In this document: in pieces, positions 6,053-14,331 of the stretch
Layout of the letters: every line of letters starts with the position of its first letter
Position numbering within the stretch: the first letter of the stretch is position 1
Assembly: GCA_003562535.1 (NCBI GenBank)
Contig: PWUP01000153.1
Location: 1-19,883, forward strand
Reading direction: 5' to 3'
DNA length: 19,883 nt
DNA from: Gammaproteobacteria bacterium
GTDB lineage: Bacteria; Pseudomonadota; Gammaproteobacteria; Competibacterales; Competibacteraceae
Notes under the pieces: generated by a model
Databases searched by the model: none
What the model saw: only the letters and a program-made list of their open reading frames with translations
Told to the model about the DNA's origin: nothing
Made by a program: the position numbers and the translations under genes

Positions 6053-7852
6053 GTGACGGCACGCATTCAACGCTTAGCGCCGCAGTTAATCAATCAAATT
6101 GCGGCGGGTGAGGTGATTGAGCGCCCGGCTTCAGTGGTCAAAGAACTCGTGGAAAACAGCCTCGATGCGGGTGCGCAACGCATCGATATTGATATCGAAC
6201 AGGGCGGGGTCAAGCTGATTCAAATCCGTGATGATGGCTGCGGTATTGCTCAGCAGGATTTACCGCTGGCATTGGCCAGTCATGCCACCAGTAAAGTCAC
6301 TCAGGTTGCCGATTTAGATCGCATCGCCAGCTTGGGGTTTCGCGGTGAAGCCTTAGCCAGCATTGCCTCTGTGTCGCACTTGACCTTGATTTCTCGCCCA
6401 GTCGAAGCGGCCAATGCTTGGCAACTTAGCAGCAACGGTCATGAGGGATTATCGCCCCCCGAGCCGGCAGCCCATCCACCCGGAACTACAGTCCGAGTTC
6501 AGGATTTATTTCATGCGGTGCCCGCTCGGCGGCGATTTTTGCGTACGGAACGCACGGAGTTCGGTCACATCGAAGATGTAGTGTGTCGGTTGGCGCTGAG
6601 TCATGTTGGGGTCGGCCTGCAATTGCGCCACAATCAACGAGTGGTGAGTCTGCTGCACCCAGCTCATGATCGCCGCGAACAGGAACAGCGGGTTGCCGAA
6701 TTGTGCGGTGCGGATTTTATGGAACAGGCGCTGTATCTGGAGCATGAGGCGGCTGGTTTACGTCTATGGGGTTGGGTGGGCTTGCCGACGTTTTCACGCA
6801 GTCAGACGGATTTACAGTATTTTTTCGTCAATGGGCGGGCTGTGCGTGATCGCCTAGCAGCCCATGCGCTGCGTCAGGCTTACCAAGATGTGCTGTATCA
6901 CGGTCGTCATCCGGCGTATGTCCTGTTTTTACAGCTTGATCCCGCCTTGGTCGATGTCAATGCCCATCCGGCTAAACAGGAAATTCGCTTTCGTGATCCA
7001 CGCTCAGTGCATGATTTTTTGTTTCGCAGTTTGAATAAAGTCTTAGCGAATACTCGTGCGGGTCATACCACTGTCGTGCCCAATGCGCCTGCTGGCGGAT
7101 CAGCACCGCCGCCGTCATTCTCTAGGCGGACCAGCCCGCAGCGTTCTTTGCCACTGCGAGTTAACGAGACCCTATCCGCTTATCAGCAACTGCATCCGCA
7201 AACCTCGTCGTCATCCACGAACTCTGACACGGCACCGGCCAGCACGGCAGCCCCTGAAGACGCCTCGATTCCTCCGTTGGGCTATGCACTGGCGCAGTTG
7301 CATGGGATTTATGTTTTGGCTGAAAATGCGGAGGGGCTGATTCTGGTCGATATGCATGCCGCTCATGAACGGATCACCTACGAACACCTCAAGGCTGGCT
7401 TGGAGCGCGAGGACATAGCCTGCCAGCCTTTATTAGTGCCGATCAGTGTCCAGATTAACCCCCGTGAGCGCCAGATCATAGAAATGCACACCGATGTATT
7501 AGCCACGCTCGGGTTGGAGATGACCCTGCTTGGGCCGGATCGTATCGCGGTGCGCAGTGTGCCCGCTCTGCTAGCGGAGACCGATATTGCGCAACTGGTG
7601 CGGGATGTTTTGGCTGATTTACTCACCTATGAGCGCAGTCATCGAGTGCAGGACAGGCTGCATAACACGCTCAGTGTCATGGCCTGCCACGGCTCAGTGC
7701 GGGCGAATCGCCGTCTGACCGTACCCGAGATGAATGCCCTGCTGCGCGGCATGGAGCGTACCGAGCGCAGTGGCCAATGCAACCACGGGCGTCCGACTTG
7801 GCGGCAATTACGGCTTGACGATTTAGATAAATTGTTTTTGCGCGGACGTTAG
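6053..7852 (+). CDS. mutL: DNA mismatch repair protein MutL (endonuclease-type)
   Basis: MutL couples MutS mismatch recognition to strand incision. The N-terminal GHKL ATPase is complete: the E31-N35 motif in ELVENSLDAG, DDGCGI at about 60-65, SHATSKV at about 76-82 and GFRGEAL at about 95-101. A Pro/Ser/Thr-rich linker covers roughly residues 340-405. The C-terminal domain has all four motifs of nuclease-type MutL: D433-MHA-AH-E439-RITY-E444, ACH at 544-546, C576-NHGRP, and FLR at 595-597. This contrasts with E. coli MutL, which lacks them and relies on MutH. The start is GTG at 6053, chosen because the N-terminus (TARIQRLAPQLINQIAAGEV) matches the family; no strong ribosome-binding site is visible, and the gap to bamC is 4 bases, so coupling is likely. 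miaA follows after 3 bases. The 599-residue length is normal. Confidence 0.97.
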   Translation: MTARIQRLAPQLINQIAAGEVIERPASVVKELVENSLDAGAQRIDIDIEQGGVKLIQIRDDGCGIAQQDLPLALASHATSKVTQVADLDRIASLGFRGEALASIASVSHLTLISRPVEAANAWQLSSNGHEGLSPPEPAAHPPGTTVRVQDLFHAVPARRRFLRTERTEFGHIEDVVCRLALSHVGVGLQLRHNQRVVSLLHPAHDRREQEQRVAELCGADFMEQALYLEHEAAGLRLWGWVGLPTFSRSQTDLQYFFVNGRAVRDRLAAHALRQAYQDVLYHGRHPAYVLFLQLDPALVDVNAHPAKQEIRFRDPRSVHDFLFRSLNKVLANTRAGHTTVVPNAPAGGSAPPPSFSRRTSPQRSLPLRVNETLSAYQQLHPQTSSSSTNSDTAPASTAAPEDASIPPLGYALAQLHGIYVLAENAEGLILVDMHAAHERITYEHLKAGLEREDIACQPLLVPISVQINPRERQIIEMHTDVLATLGLEMTLLGPDRIAVRSVPALLAETDIAQLVRDVLADLLTYERSHRVQDRLHNTLSVMACHGSVRANRRLTVPEMNALLRGMERTERSGQCNHGRPTWRQLRLDDLDKLFLRGR

Positions 7853-7855
7853 CCA

Positions 7856-8800
7856 ATGACCCTCATTAAACCCCGGGTAGGGCTGTTGATGGGGCCAACG
7901 GCAGCGGGTAAAAGTGATTTAGCCCTAGCCTTAGCGGAGCGCGTACCCGTCAGCCTGATCAGCGTCGATTCGGTCATGGTTTACCGCGGCTTGGACATCG
8001 GCACCGCTAAGCCAGATGCGGCAACCCGTGCGCGCCATCCCCACCAACTGATTGATATTCTAGAACCGACCCAGAGCTATTCGGTGGCACAGTTTCGTCG
8101 CGATGCCCTCGCTGCCATCCATGAGGCCCAGTCCAACGGTCGGTTTCCCCTGCTTGTCGGGGGCACCATGTTATACTTTCATGCCCTATTGCAGGGCTTG
8201 TCGTCTTTACCAGAGGCTGATCCGGCGCTGCGGCAACGCTTAGAGGATGAACGCCAACGCTTGGGTGTTGTCGCATTGCATCAACGCCTCCACTCTGTCG
8301 ATCCCGTGGCGGCCGCGCGTATTCATCCCCATGACCCTCAGCGGGTGCAAAGAGCGCTGGAGGTGTTTGAACTGACCGGCCGCCCATTGAGTCAACATTT
8401 TGCTGCGCAGGATATGCCATCGGCGCCACTTGGCCACACCTTGCAGTGGATTGTAGCGCCTGCTCAGCGAGCGGATTTACACCAGCGCATCGAGCAGCGG
8501 TTTCACCAGATGCTGCGTCAAGGGTTGATTGCAGAAGTGGTGGCTCTGCGTGAGCGCGGTGATTTAAATGGGCAACAACCGGCTTTGCGTGCGGTCGGTT
8601 ATCGCCAAGTATGGCAGTATATACACGGTGACTGTGATCACCCGACGATGATCACCACCAGTATTCAAGCGACCCGTCAACTGGCTAAACGGCAGTTGAC
8701 GTGGTTACGCCGCATGAACGCCGCGCAGTGGTTAGACAGTCAGCAGGATCAGCTCGTCGCCACGCTCGTCAAACAGATCGAAGCCGCGCAGTACGTTTAA
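7856..8800 (+). CDS. miaA: tRNA dimethylallyltransferase
   Basis: MiaA transfers a dimethylallyl group to N6 of A37 in tRNAs reading codons that begin with U, the first step to ms2i6A. The P-loop GPTAAGKS is at 13-20, the catalytic-region aspartate D38 lies in SVDSVMVYRGLDIGTAKP, and the VGGTMLYFHALL helix is at about 101-112. The 314-residue length is typical, and the C-terminal region with LAKRQLTWLRRM is present. The gene begins 3 bases after mutL and precedes hfq by 84 bases, the classic gammaproteobacterial mutL-miaA-hfq order. Confidence 0.97.
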   Translation: MTLIKPRVGLLMGPTAAGKSDLALALAERVPVSLISVDSVMVYRGLDIGTAKPDAATRARHPHQLIDILEPTQSYSVAQFRRDALAAIHEAQSNGRFPLLVGGTMLYFHALLQGLSSLPEADPALRQRLEDERQRLGVVALHQRLHSVDPVAAARIHPHDPQRVQRALEVFELTGRPLSQHFAAQDMPSAPLGHTLQWIVAPAQRADLHQRIEQRFHQMLRQGLIAEVVALRERGDLNGQQPALRAVGYRQVWQYIHGDCDHPTMITTSIQATRQLAKRQLTWLRRMNAAQWLDSQQDQLVATLVKQIEAAQYV

Positions 8801-8884
8801 GAATGATTGAACTATGATCTATTTTTGCAGTAATACGGATTGCTATTTGCTTCATCCACTATGCCAACAATAAGGAGCCTGCCC

Positions 8885-9160
8885 ATGGCTAAAGGCCATT
8901 CACTTCAGGAACCGTTTCTCAACGCCTTGCGTAAGGAGCGTATCCCGGTATCAATTTATCTGGTCAACGGCATTAAATTGCAAGGACATATTGATTCCTT
9001 TGACCAATTTGTAGTGCTATTGCGCAACAGCGTCAGCCAAATGATCTATAAACATGCCATATCAACCATTGTCCCAGCGCGTAATGTGCGCTTAAATCTG
9101 GCGACCGATGAAAGCTTAGAAGATGAGGAGGACTATCAGAGCGGCGATGCTCACCACTAA
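8885..9160 (+). CDS. hfq: RNA chaperone Hfq
   Basis: Hfq forms a hexameric Sm ring that pairs small RNAs with target mRNAs. The 91-residue protein carries the Sm1 motif (VSIYLVNGIKLQGHIDSFDQFVVLL) and the Sm2 motif (MIYKHAISTIVP) nearly unchanged from E. coli, including the Q8 and FDQF residues of the RNA-binding faces. The C-terminal tail is short and acidic (ESLEDEEDY), as in many gammaproteobacteria. The start at MAKGHS is chosen for its strong TAAGGAG six bases upstream; an in-frame upstream ATG would add 15 unlikely residues. The 84-base gap after miaA contains TATGAT at 8813-8818 but no good -35, so I do not claim a separate promoter. hflX starts 20 bases downstream. Confidence 0.98.
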   Translation: MAKGHSLQEPFLNALRKERIPVSIYLVNGIKLQGHIDSFDQFVVLLRNSVSQMIYKHAISTIVPARNVRLNLATDESLEDEEDYQSGDAHH

Positions 9161-9180
9161 CGGTTCAGGATCCCTGTAAC

Positions 9181-10512
9181 GTGTTCGAACGGCCTCGCGG
9201 CGGCGAACGCACCCTATTGGTTCATCTGGATATGGCGACCGAAGCAACGGATGAATCCGCATTGACTGAGTTTCAAGACCTAGCCCGCTCCTCGGGGGCT
9301 AGGATCTTGGCGACGGTCACCGGGCGGCGCGACCGTCCTGACCCGCGTTACTTTGTGGGCAGCGGTAAAGTTGAGGAAATTAAAGCCCAAGTGATAGAGC
9401 ACCATGTCGCTTTAGTCATTTTTGGCCATGACCTGTCCCCAAGCCAAGAACGTAATTTGGAACAGGCGTTGCAGTGCCGTGTGTTGGATCGTACCGGTTT
9501 AATCCTCGATATTTTCGCGCAACGCGCCCGTAGTCATGAGGGCAAACTGCAAGTTGAGCTGGCTCAACTGCGGCATTTATCAACCCGCTTGGTGCGCGGG
9601 TGGACGCACTTGGAACGGCAAAAAGGCGGTATCGGCTTACGCGGGCCTGGGGAGACTCAACTCGAAACCGACCGCCGCTTGTTAAACGAGCGCATCAAAC
9701 ACATCCGGCGGCGTTTAGAGCGGGTGGATCGCCAGCGCCATCAGGGGCGCAGCACCCGCAGCAAAAGTGCAACGCGCACTGTATCGTTGGTCGGTTACAC
9801 CAATGCGGGGAAATCCACCCTGTTTAACCGCTTGACTGCGGCTGAGGTGTACGTTGCCGATCAACTGTTTGCCACCCTAGATCCGACTTTGCGCCGCTTG
9901 ACCTTGCCACATGCGGGTGCAGTGGTTTTAGCCGATACGGTTGGCTTTATCAGCCAGTTACCACATGAATTGGTGGCGGCCTTTCGTTCGACTTTACAAG
10001 AAACCGTAGAAGCCGATGTGCTATTGCATGTGATTGATGCCAGTGATCCGGTGCGCGATCAGCATATCGCCCAAGTGGAACAGGTGCTCAGCCGTATAGG
10101 GGCGAACTCGGTGCCCTGTATCCAGGTGTTTAATAAAATTGATTTGAGCGGTGATCCCCCCCGATTAGAGCGGGATGCGCATACCGGTCAGCCGCAGGCC
10201 GTTTGGTTATCGGCGGTGAGTGGCGCGGGGGTTGAGGCGCTGTTAGCGGCAATTGAAGAACAGATCGCCGAGGACATGGTGCATCTGCATCTGCAGTTAC
10301 CACCGGTTGCGGCTCGTTTGCGGTCACGGCTGTTTGATCTGCACGCCATCGTCGCCGAACACATGGACGAGCACGGTGCATGGCACATTGAGGTGTACAC
10401 CTCACGGCGTAATTTCGAGCGCTTACGCCAGCATGAAACGTTGCCTGCGGAATGGTGGGTACCGATAGAGCCACAGGTATTGAACTCATCTCTACCGCGT
10501 GACTCTCATTAA
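9181..10512 (+). CDS. hflX: Ribosome-associated GTPase HflX
   Basis: HflX is a translational GTPase of the OBG-HflX family that splits or rescues stalled 70S ribosomes, especially under heat stress. The N-terminal HflX domain runs to about residue 195 and includes the conserved GPGETQLETDRR segment that precedes the G domain. The G domain has G1 GYTNAGKS at 205-212, G3 DTVGF at 252-256, with ISQLPHELVAAFRSTLQE after it, and G4 NKID at 318-321. The GTG start at 9181 follows hfq by 20 bases, with only a weak AGGA upstream. The 443-residue length is normal. A 151-base gap with a promoter separates it from hflK, so hflX probably ends the mutL-miaA-hfq-hflX unit, although read-through is likely. 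Confidence 0.96.
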   Translation: MFERPRGGERTLLVHLDMATEATDESALTEFQDLARSSGARILATVTGRRDRPDPRYFVGSGKVEEIKAQVIEHHVALVIFGHDLSPSQERNLEQALQCRVLDRTGLILDIFAQRARSHEGKLQVELAQLRHLSTRLVRGWTHLERQKGGIGLRGPGETQLETDRRLLNERIKHIRRRLERVDRQRHQGRSTRSKSATRTVSLVGYTNAGKSTLFNRLTAAEVYVADQLFATLDPTLRRLTLPHAGAVVLADTVGFISQLPHELVAAFRSTLQETVEADVLLHVIDASDPVRDQHIAQVEQVLSRIGANSVPCIQVFNKIDLSGDPPRLERDAHTGQPQAVWLSAVSGAGVEALLAAIEEQIAEDMVHLHLQLPPVAARLRSRLFDLHAIVAEHMDEHGAWHIEVYTSRRNFERLRQHETLPAEWWVPIEPQVLNSSLPRDSH

Positions 10513-10514
10513 TG

Positions 10515-10535
10515 GCTCTGAGCATTAGTCAGAGC
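10515..10535. other. Hairpin after hflX
   Basis: GCTCTGA (10515-10521) and TCAGAGC (10529-10535) form a perfect 7-bp stem with a 7-base loop, two bases after the hflX stop codon. No T-run follows directly, so it is at best a weak or Rho-associated terminator or a 3' stabilising structure. Confidence 0.4.
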
Positions 10536-10570
10536 GCGTGCAATATCGGAATCATGCACCCTAGTATTTT

Positions 10571-10600
10571 TTGATCTCACTTGCGATTTTCTTGTATAAT
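10571..10600 (+). promoter_or_regulatory. Candidate sigma-70 promoter for hflK-hflC
   Basis: A perfect TATAAT at 10595-10600 is preceded, 18 bases away, by TTGATC at 10571-10576 (4 of 6 to TTGACA). Transcription would start near 10607, giving a leader of about 57 bases to the hflK ATG. The 151-base gap between hflX and hflK fits a separate promoter for the protease-regulator pair. Confidence 0.55.
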
Positions 10601-10663
10601 GCTGGGTTCGCAAAAAATATGATTCCTCACCGAAACAACTCACTGATTTGGAGTGTGCAGTAC

Positions 10664-11914
10664 ATGGCCTGGAACGAACCCGGCGGCAATAATCGTGATC
10701 CTTGGGGAGGCAGTGGCAACAGCGGCGGTGGTCGCGATCCCGGCCCACCTGATCTCGATGAGGTTGTCCGCAAGCTGTCTGGCAAGTTTGGCGGCTTATT
10801 TGGCGACAAACGTGGCAGCAGTAATGGCGGCAGTAATGGGGGGAGCGGAGGGAGTGGTATGCCCTTTGGTTCTAGCCCTATCGGTTTTTTAATTATCGGC
10901 GCGATTGCTGTGGCGATTTGGTTGGCCTCTGGCTTCTACATCGTCGATGAAGGGACCCGAGGCGTTGAGTTACGCTTTGGTCAGTACAGTCGAACCACGA
11001 TGCCCGGTCTCAGGTATCATTTACCTCGACCGATTGAACAAGTCGAAATTGTCGATGTGTCGCAGATCCGCGCTGAAGAAATCGGTTATCGCTCTGGACG
11101 AGCCGAAGCTCGGCAACCGGCCTTTCGCACCGTGTCGCGTGAGGCACTAATGTTGACCGTTGATGAAAATATTGTCGAAGTCAAATTAGCCATTCAATAT
11201 CAAGTCAGTGATCCCCGTCACTTTCTGTTTAATTTATTTGATCCTGATATGACGCTGCGACAAGTCGCGGAAAGCGCTGTTCGTGCTGTGGTTGGCGACA
11301 GTACCCTCGATTTTGTACTCACTGAGGGCCGTGCTGAGATCGTCGCCCGAGTGCGGGAAATGACCCAAGAAACCCTCGATGCCTATGAATCAGGATTGAT
11401 TATCACCAATGTCAACTTGCAAGACGCCCAACCCCCTGAGCAGGTGCAGGCGGCGTTTGCCGATGCTATCCGAGCGCGTGAGGATGAGCAGCGCTTTATT
11501 AACGAAGCCGAAGCTTATCGCAACGAAGTCTTGCCGGTAGCCCGTGGTGAGGCGGCACGAATCTTAGAGGATGCCGAAGGTTATCGGGAACAAGTCGTTG
11601 CCCGCGCCCTTGGTGAAACCAGCCGGTTTGAGCAACTGCAAGCGCAATACACATTGGCTCCCACAGTGACCCGCGAGCGGCTGTATCTAGAAACGATGGA
11701 AGCCGTGCTCAGCAGCACCAGTAAAGTCTTTCTGGACGCTGAAAGTGGCAACAACTTGCTGTATCTGCCACTGGATCGTTTAGTCAATCGTTCTGCTGTA
11801 GCCGGTGGTGCGCAGTCGTTGCGTGATCCTTCTTTAGACGGTTCAGTGACCAGTTCAGATGTGGAGCCTATCTCTCGCTTCCGTGATCTTAGCCGCAGCC
11901 GGGAGGTGCGCTAA
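10664..11914 (+). CDS. hflK: FtsH protease regulator HflK
   Basis: HflK and HflC form an SPFH-family membrane assembly that encloses the FtsH protease and restrains degradation of membrane proteins. The 416-residue protein begins with a Gly/Asn/Asp-rich cytosolic tail (1-72, MAWNEPGGNNRDPWGG onward), then one transmembrane helix at about 73-93 and the SPFH/prohibitin domain facing the periplasm (about 94-270). A charged helical coiled-coil stretch rich in Glu, Arg and Ala follows to about 355. The start at MAWNEP matches the family and has GGAG ten bases upstream; the frame is open for 31 more codons, but those overlap the promoter. The stop shares one base with the hflC start (TAATG). Confidence 0.96.
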   Translation: MAWNEPGGNNRDPWGGSGNSGGGRDPGPPDLDEVVRKLSGKFGGLFGDKRGSSNGGSNGGSGGSGMPFGSSPIGFLIIGAIAVAIWLASGFYIVDEGTRGVELRFGQYSRTTMPGLRYHLPRPIEQVEIVDVSQIRAEEIGYRSGRAEARQPAFRTVSREALMLTVDENIVEVKLAIQYQVSDPRHFLFNLFDPDMTLRQVAESAVRAVVGDSTLDFVLTEGRAEIVARVREMTQETLDAYESGLIITNVNLQDAQPPEQVQAAFADAIRAREDEQRFINEAEAYRNEVLPVARGEAARILEDAEGYREQVVARALGETSRFEQLQAQYTLAPTVTRERLYLETMEAVLSSTSKVFLDAESGNNLLYLPLDRLVNRSAVAGGAQSLRDPSLDGSVTSSDVEPISRFRDLSRSREVR

Positions 11915-12798
11915 TGCAAAATAAAGCCATTATCCTGCTTATTGTGCTGGGCTTGGCGGTGCTGACCATTGCCAACTCAATGTTCATCGTTCGCGAAGAC
12001 CAAACCGCGATTCGCTTCCGCTTTGGTGAAATTGTTCAAGCGGATTATGAACCGGGTCTGCATTTTAAAGCCCCGTTCATTAATACAGTGACCAAGTTCG
12101 ATGCACGGATCCAGACCTTGGACACAGAGCCTGAGCGCTTTCTGACCGCTGAGAAGAAAAACCTCCTGGTGGATTCCTTCGTCAAATGGCGCATCAACGA
12201 TGCCGCTACTTTCTACACAGCGGTTGCGGGCAGTGCATTTCGCGCTAACCAGCGTCTTGATCAGGTGGTTAAGAACAATATGCGCAGCGAATTCAGCCGT
12301 CGCGAAGTGTTCGATGTTGTCTCGGGTGATCGTGCCCAGATCATGCAGATCCTGACCCTGTCGGCGCGTGAAGAGGCGCGGCGATTCGGAATTGATGTGC
12401 TGGATGTACGGATTCGCCGTATTGACCTGCCTGATGAGGTCAGTGAATCTGTATTTGCTCGGATGCGTGCCGAGCGCGAGCGGGTGGCACGGGATTTCCG
12501 GGCGCGGGGTCGTGAGGAAGGCGAACGGATTCGCGCAGATGCCGATCGCCAACGCACGGTGTTATTGGCTGAAGCGTTTCGTGATGCCGAAACCATGCGC
12601 GGTGAAGGGGACGCCCGCTCGGCTGAAATCTATGCCGCTGCGTTTAACCAAGATCCAGACTTCTTCAGCCTATATCGGAGCTTGAACGCTTACCGCAACA
12701 GCTTTGATAGCCATGAAGACATTATGGTGTTACAACCGACTTCGGACTTCTTCCGGTTCTTTCATGGTCCAGAAGGTCGGCCAGCCAACGCCGATTAA
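11914..12798 (+). CDS. hflC: FtsH protease regulator HflC
   Basis: HflC is the partner of HflK in the FtsH-regulating complex. It is a type II membrane protein with one N-terminal transmembrane helix (about 5-23, AIILLIVLGLAVLTIANSM). The SPFH domain starts with FIVREDQTAIRFRFGEIV and includes PGLHFKAPFINTVTKFDARIQTLD, and a charged coiled-coil (about 180-240, RMRAERERVARDFRARGREE) follows. The ending DPDFFSLYRSLNAYRNSF is characteristic of HflC. The 294-residue length is normal. The start overlaps the hflK stop by one base, so translation is coupled, as expected for proteins made in equal amounts. Confidence 0.96.
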   Translation: MQNKAIILLIVLGLAVLTIANSMFIVREDQTAIRFRFGEIVQADYEPGLHFKAPFINTVTKFDARIQTLDTEPERFLTAEKKNLLVDSFVKWRINDAATFYTAVAGSAFRANQRLDQVVKNNMRSEFSRREVFDVVSGDRAQIMQILTLSAREEARRFGIDVLDVRIRRIDLPDEVSESVFARMRAERERVARDFRARGREEGERIRADADRQRTVLLAEAFRDAETMRGEGDARSAEIYAAAFNQDPDFFSLYRSLNAYRNSFDSHEDIMVLQPTSDFFRFFHGPEGRPANAD

Positions 12799-12834
12799 TC
12801 ACTGCAGTCGTTCTCATGTTGCTACCGTGTAGCT

Positions 12835-12857
12835 GTCGGGCACAGGACGTGCCCGAC
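12835..12857. repeat. Perfect 9-bp inverted repeat downstream of hflC
   Basis: GTCGGGCAC (12835-12843) and GTGCCCGAC (12849-12857) form a perfect stem around the loop AGGAC, 37 bases after the hflC stop. No T-run follows. It may be a REP-like dispersed element or an mRNA 3' stabiliser. The same GTCGGGCA core recurs in the next hairpin. Confidence 0.55.
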
Positions 12858-12871
12858 GCCCCGTCTATGAT

Positions 12872-12899
12872 GTCGGGCAATGCTGCGCTTTTGCCCGGC
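12872..12899. repeat. Second hairpin with the same GTCGGGCA core
   Basis: GTCGGGCA (12872-12879) pairs with TGCCCGGC (12892-12899), with one G-U pair and a 12-base loop, 14 bases after the previous hairpin and 24 bases before the DUF2065 start. Because the core is shared, the left arm of one hairpin could also pair with the right arm of the other, giving alternative folds. Confidence 0.45.
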
Positions 12900-12923
12900 T
12901 ATTAGTTTGGACAGCGATAGATC

Positions 12924-13109
12924 ATGTGGAACGACTTGCTGACCGCCATTGGGCTGTTGTTGGTGCTGGAAGGGCTACTGCCTTTTCTCAATCCTGACCG
13001 GCTTAAACGGACGCTGCTTGAGATCGCGAGTCTCGATAATCGCACCCTGCGTCTCATCGGTTTGATCAGCATGTTAATCGGCCTAGCTGTGCTATATTGG
13101 GTACGTTAA
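12924..13109 (+). CDS. DUF2065 family small membrane protein
   Basis: The 61-residue protein matches the YjeT/DUF2065 family found between hflC and hisZ/purA in many gammaproteobacteria. It has two hydrophobic helices (about 4-22 and 42-60) joined by a basic/polar loop that contains the family-like NPDRLKRTLLEI stretch. It is therefore predicted to be an inner-membrane hairpin protein; no biochemical role is established for the family as far as I know. The ATG at 12924 lacks a strong ribosome-binding site. hisZ follows after 22 bases. Position beside hflKC hints at membrane quality control, but that is only context. Confidence 0.9.
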   Translation: MWNDLLTAIGLLLVLEGLLPFLNPDRLKRTLLEIASLDNRTLRLIGLISMLIGLAVLYWVR

Positions 13110-13131
13110 ACGTCTCGAATCACCATCCGAC

Positions 13132-14331
13132 ATGGTTATGTACCCTGAAAAGCATTGGTTGTTACCTGAAGGCATCGATGAGGTGTTGCCACCGACGGCG
13201 TGGCAACTGGAGCAATTACGCCGTCGCTTGCTGGATCTGTATTACAGTTGGGGTTATGAACTGGTTTCGCCGCCTTTTGTGGAGTATTTAGACTCTTTAC
13301 TGATTGGCACCGGCTCGGAGCTGGATCTACACACCTTCAAACTGATTGACCAACTCAATGGCCGCACCTTGGGAGTGCGGGCTGATATGACCCCACAGGT
13401 TGCTCGCATTGATGCCCAGCACCGCCAAGACAATCCGACTCGGTGGTGCTATATGGGTACGGTGTTGCACACTCGCAGCGATGGGTTTGGTGGTTCACGT
13501 GCCCCGATTCAATTTGGTGCCGAACTGTATGGCCATGCTGGAGTGGCCAGTGATTTGGAAATCTTATCGCTGCTATTAACCACCCTAGAGCACGTCCCTC
13601 TGCCGGATATTCATCTTGATCTTGGGCATGTCGCCATTTTTCGCTGCTTGGTGGCTGAGGCGCAGCTCAACGCTCGCCAAGAACGCCAATTATTCGAGAT
13701 CTTGCAACGCAAAGCCCTGCCTGAATTACACCAACACCTGCAACAACTCACTGTGCCCGCACCATTACGGCAGCGGCTGTTGGCGCTGGCCGATCTGAAC
13801 GGTGGAGCGGATGTGCTCAACCAAGCTCGACAGCTCTTAGCAAGCGCTCCTGACGAGGTGCATCAGGCTCTGGAGACCTTAGAGCATGTGGTGGCCGCAC
13901 TACAGCGCCAGTGGCCCAAGCTACCGGTGCATATTGATCTGGCTGAACTGCGCGGTTACCGCTACCATACCGGTCTGGTGTTTGCCGCCTATATGTTGGG
14001 GCAAGGGCAGGAAGTCGCGCGTGGGGGGCGTTATGATGATATTGGCCAAATATTTGGCCGAGCACGACCAGCCACTGGATTCAGTGCCGATCTGAAAAAA
14101 TTACTGCTGCTCGGACAACCGCAAACGGCTCATACCCGTCCGGTTGAACGCATCCTAGCACCGGCTGATTCGGACCCGGCATTACAGCATTGTATTGATG
14201 AACTGCGCCGCACGGGTCATCGAGTCGTACACAGCTTGCCCGGCAGTGATCAAGCAGCAAGCTGTCAACAACACCTCGTCTATCGTGATCATGCGTGGCA
14301 GGTCGTCCCTCTCGATCTAAACAGGAGTTAA
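13132..14331 (+). CDS. hisZ: ATP phosphoribosyltransferase regulatory subunit HisZ
   Basis: HisZ is a catalytically inactive HisRS paralogue that assembles with short-form HisG to make the first enzyme of histidine synthesis and to confer histidine feedback. The 399-residue protein has the class II synthetase core: WLLPEGIDEVLPP at the start, the motif-2 region (RADMTPQVARIDA and YMGTVLHTR), GAELYGHAG, and the HTGLVFAAYM and ARGGRYDDI strands. It lacks the HisRS C-terminal anticodon-binding domain of expected size, which separates it from hisS. The start could be the ATG at 13132 or the one two codons later; neither has a clear ribosome-binding site. hisG is not in the window. The hisZ-purA adjacency is common in gammaproteobacteria. 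Confidence 0.94.
   Translation: MVMYPEKHWLLPEGIDEVLPPTAWQLEQLRRRLLDLYYSWGYELVSPPFVEYLDSLLIGTGSELDLHTFKLIDQLNGRTLGVRADMTPQVARIDAQHRQDNPTRWCYMGTVLHTRSDGFGGSRAPIQFGAELYGHAGVASDLEILSLLLTTLEHVPLPDIHLDLGHVAIFRCLVAEAQLNARQERQLFEILQRKALPELHQHLQQLTVPAPLRQRLLALADLNGGADVLNQARQLLASAPDEVHQALETLEHVVAALQRQWPKLPVHIDLAELRGYRYHTGLVFAAYMLGQGQEVARGGRYDDIGQIFGRARPATGFSADLKKLLLLGQPQTAHTRPVERILAPADSDPALQHCIDELRRTGHRVVHSLPGSDQAASCQQHLVYRDHAWQVVPLDLNRS

Noticed and set aside
8007..8429. 140-codon minus-strand frame within miaA
   Set aside because: Antisense to an intact MiaA with normal length and motifs; His/Gly/Pro-rich low-plausibility protein.
10130..10525. 131-codon minus-strand frame over the end of hflX
   Set aside because: Composition is Arg/Ala/Pro-rich shadow sequence opposite the HflX G4 and C-terminal regions; no family features.
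10571..10663. N-terminal extension of HflK by 31 codons
   Set aside because: It overlaps the TATAAT promoter, and the family begins at MAWNEPGG.
11977..12552. 191-codon open frame on the minus strand inside hflC
   Set aside because: It lies wholly antisense to a clearly coding, conserved gene, has no ribosome-binding site and no recognisable motif; it is a by-product of the codon usage on the other strand.
12835..12899. Rho-independent terminator after hflC
   Set aside because: Stems are strong but neither is followed by a T-run on either strand, so they are recorded as repeats/hairpins.
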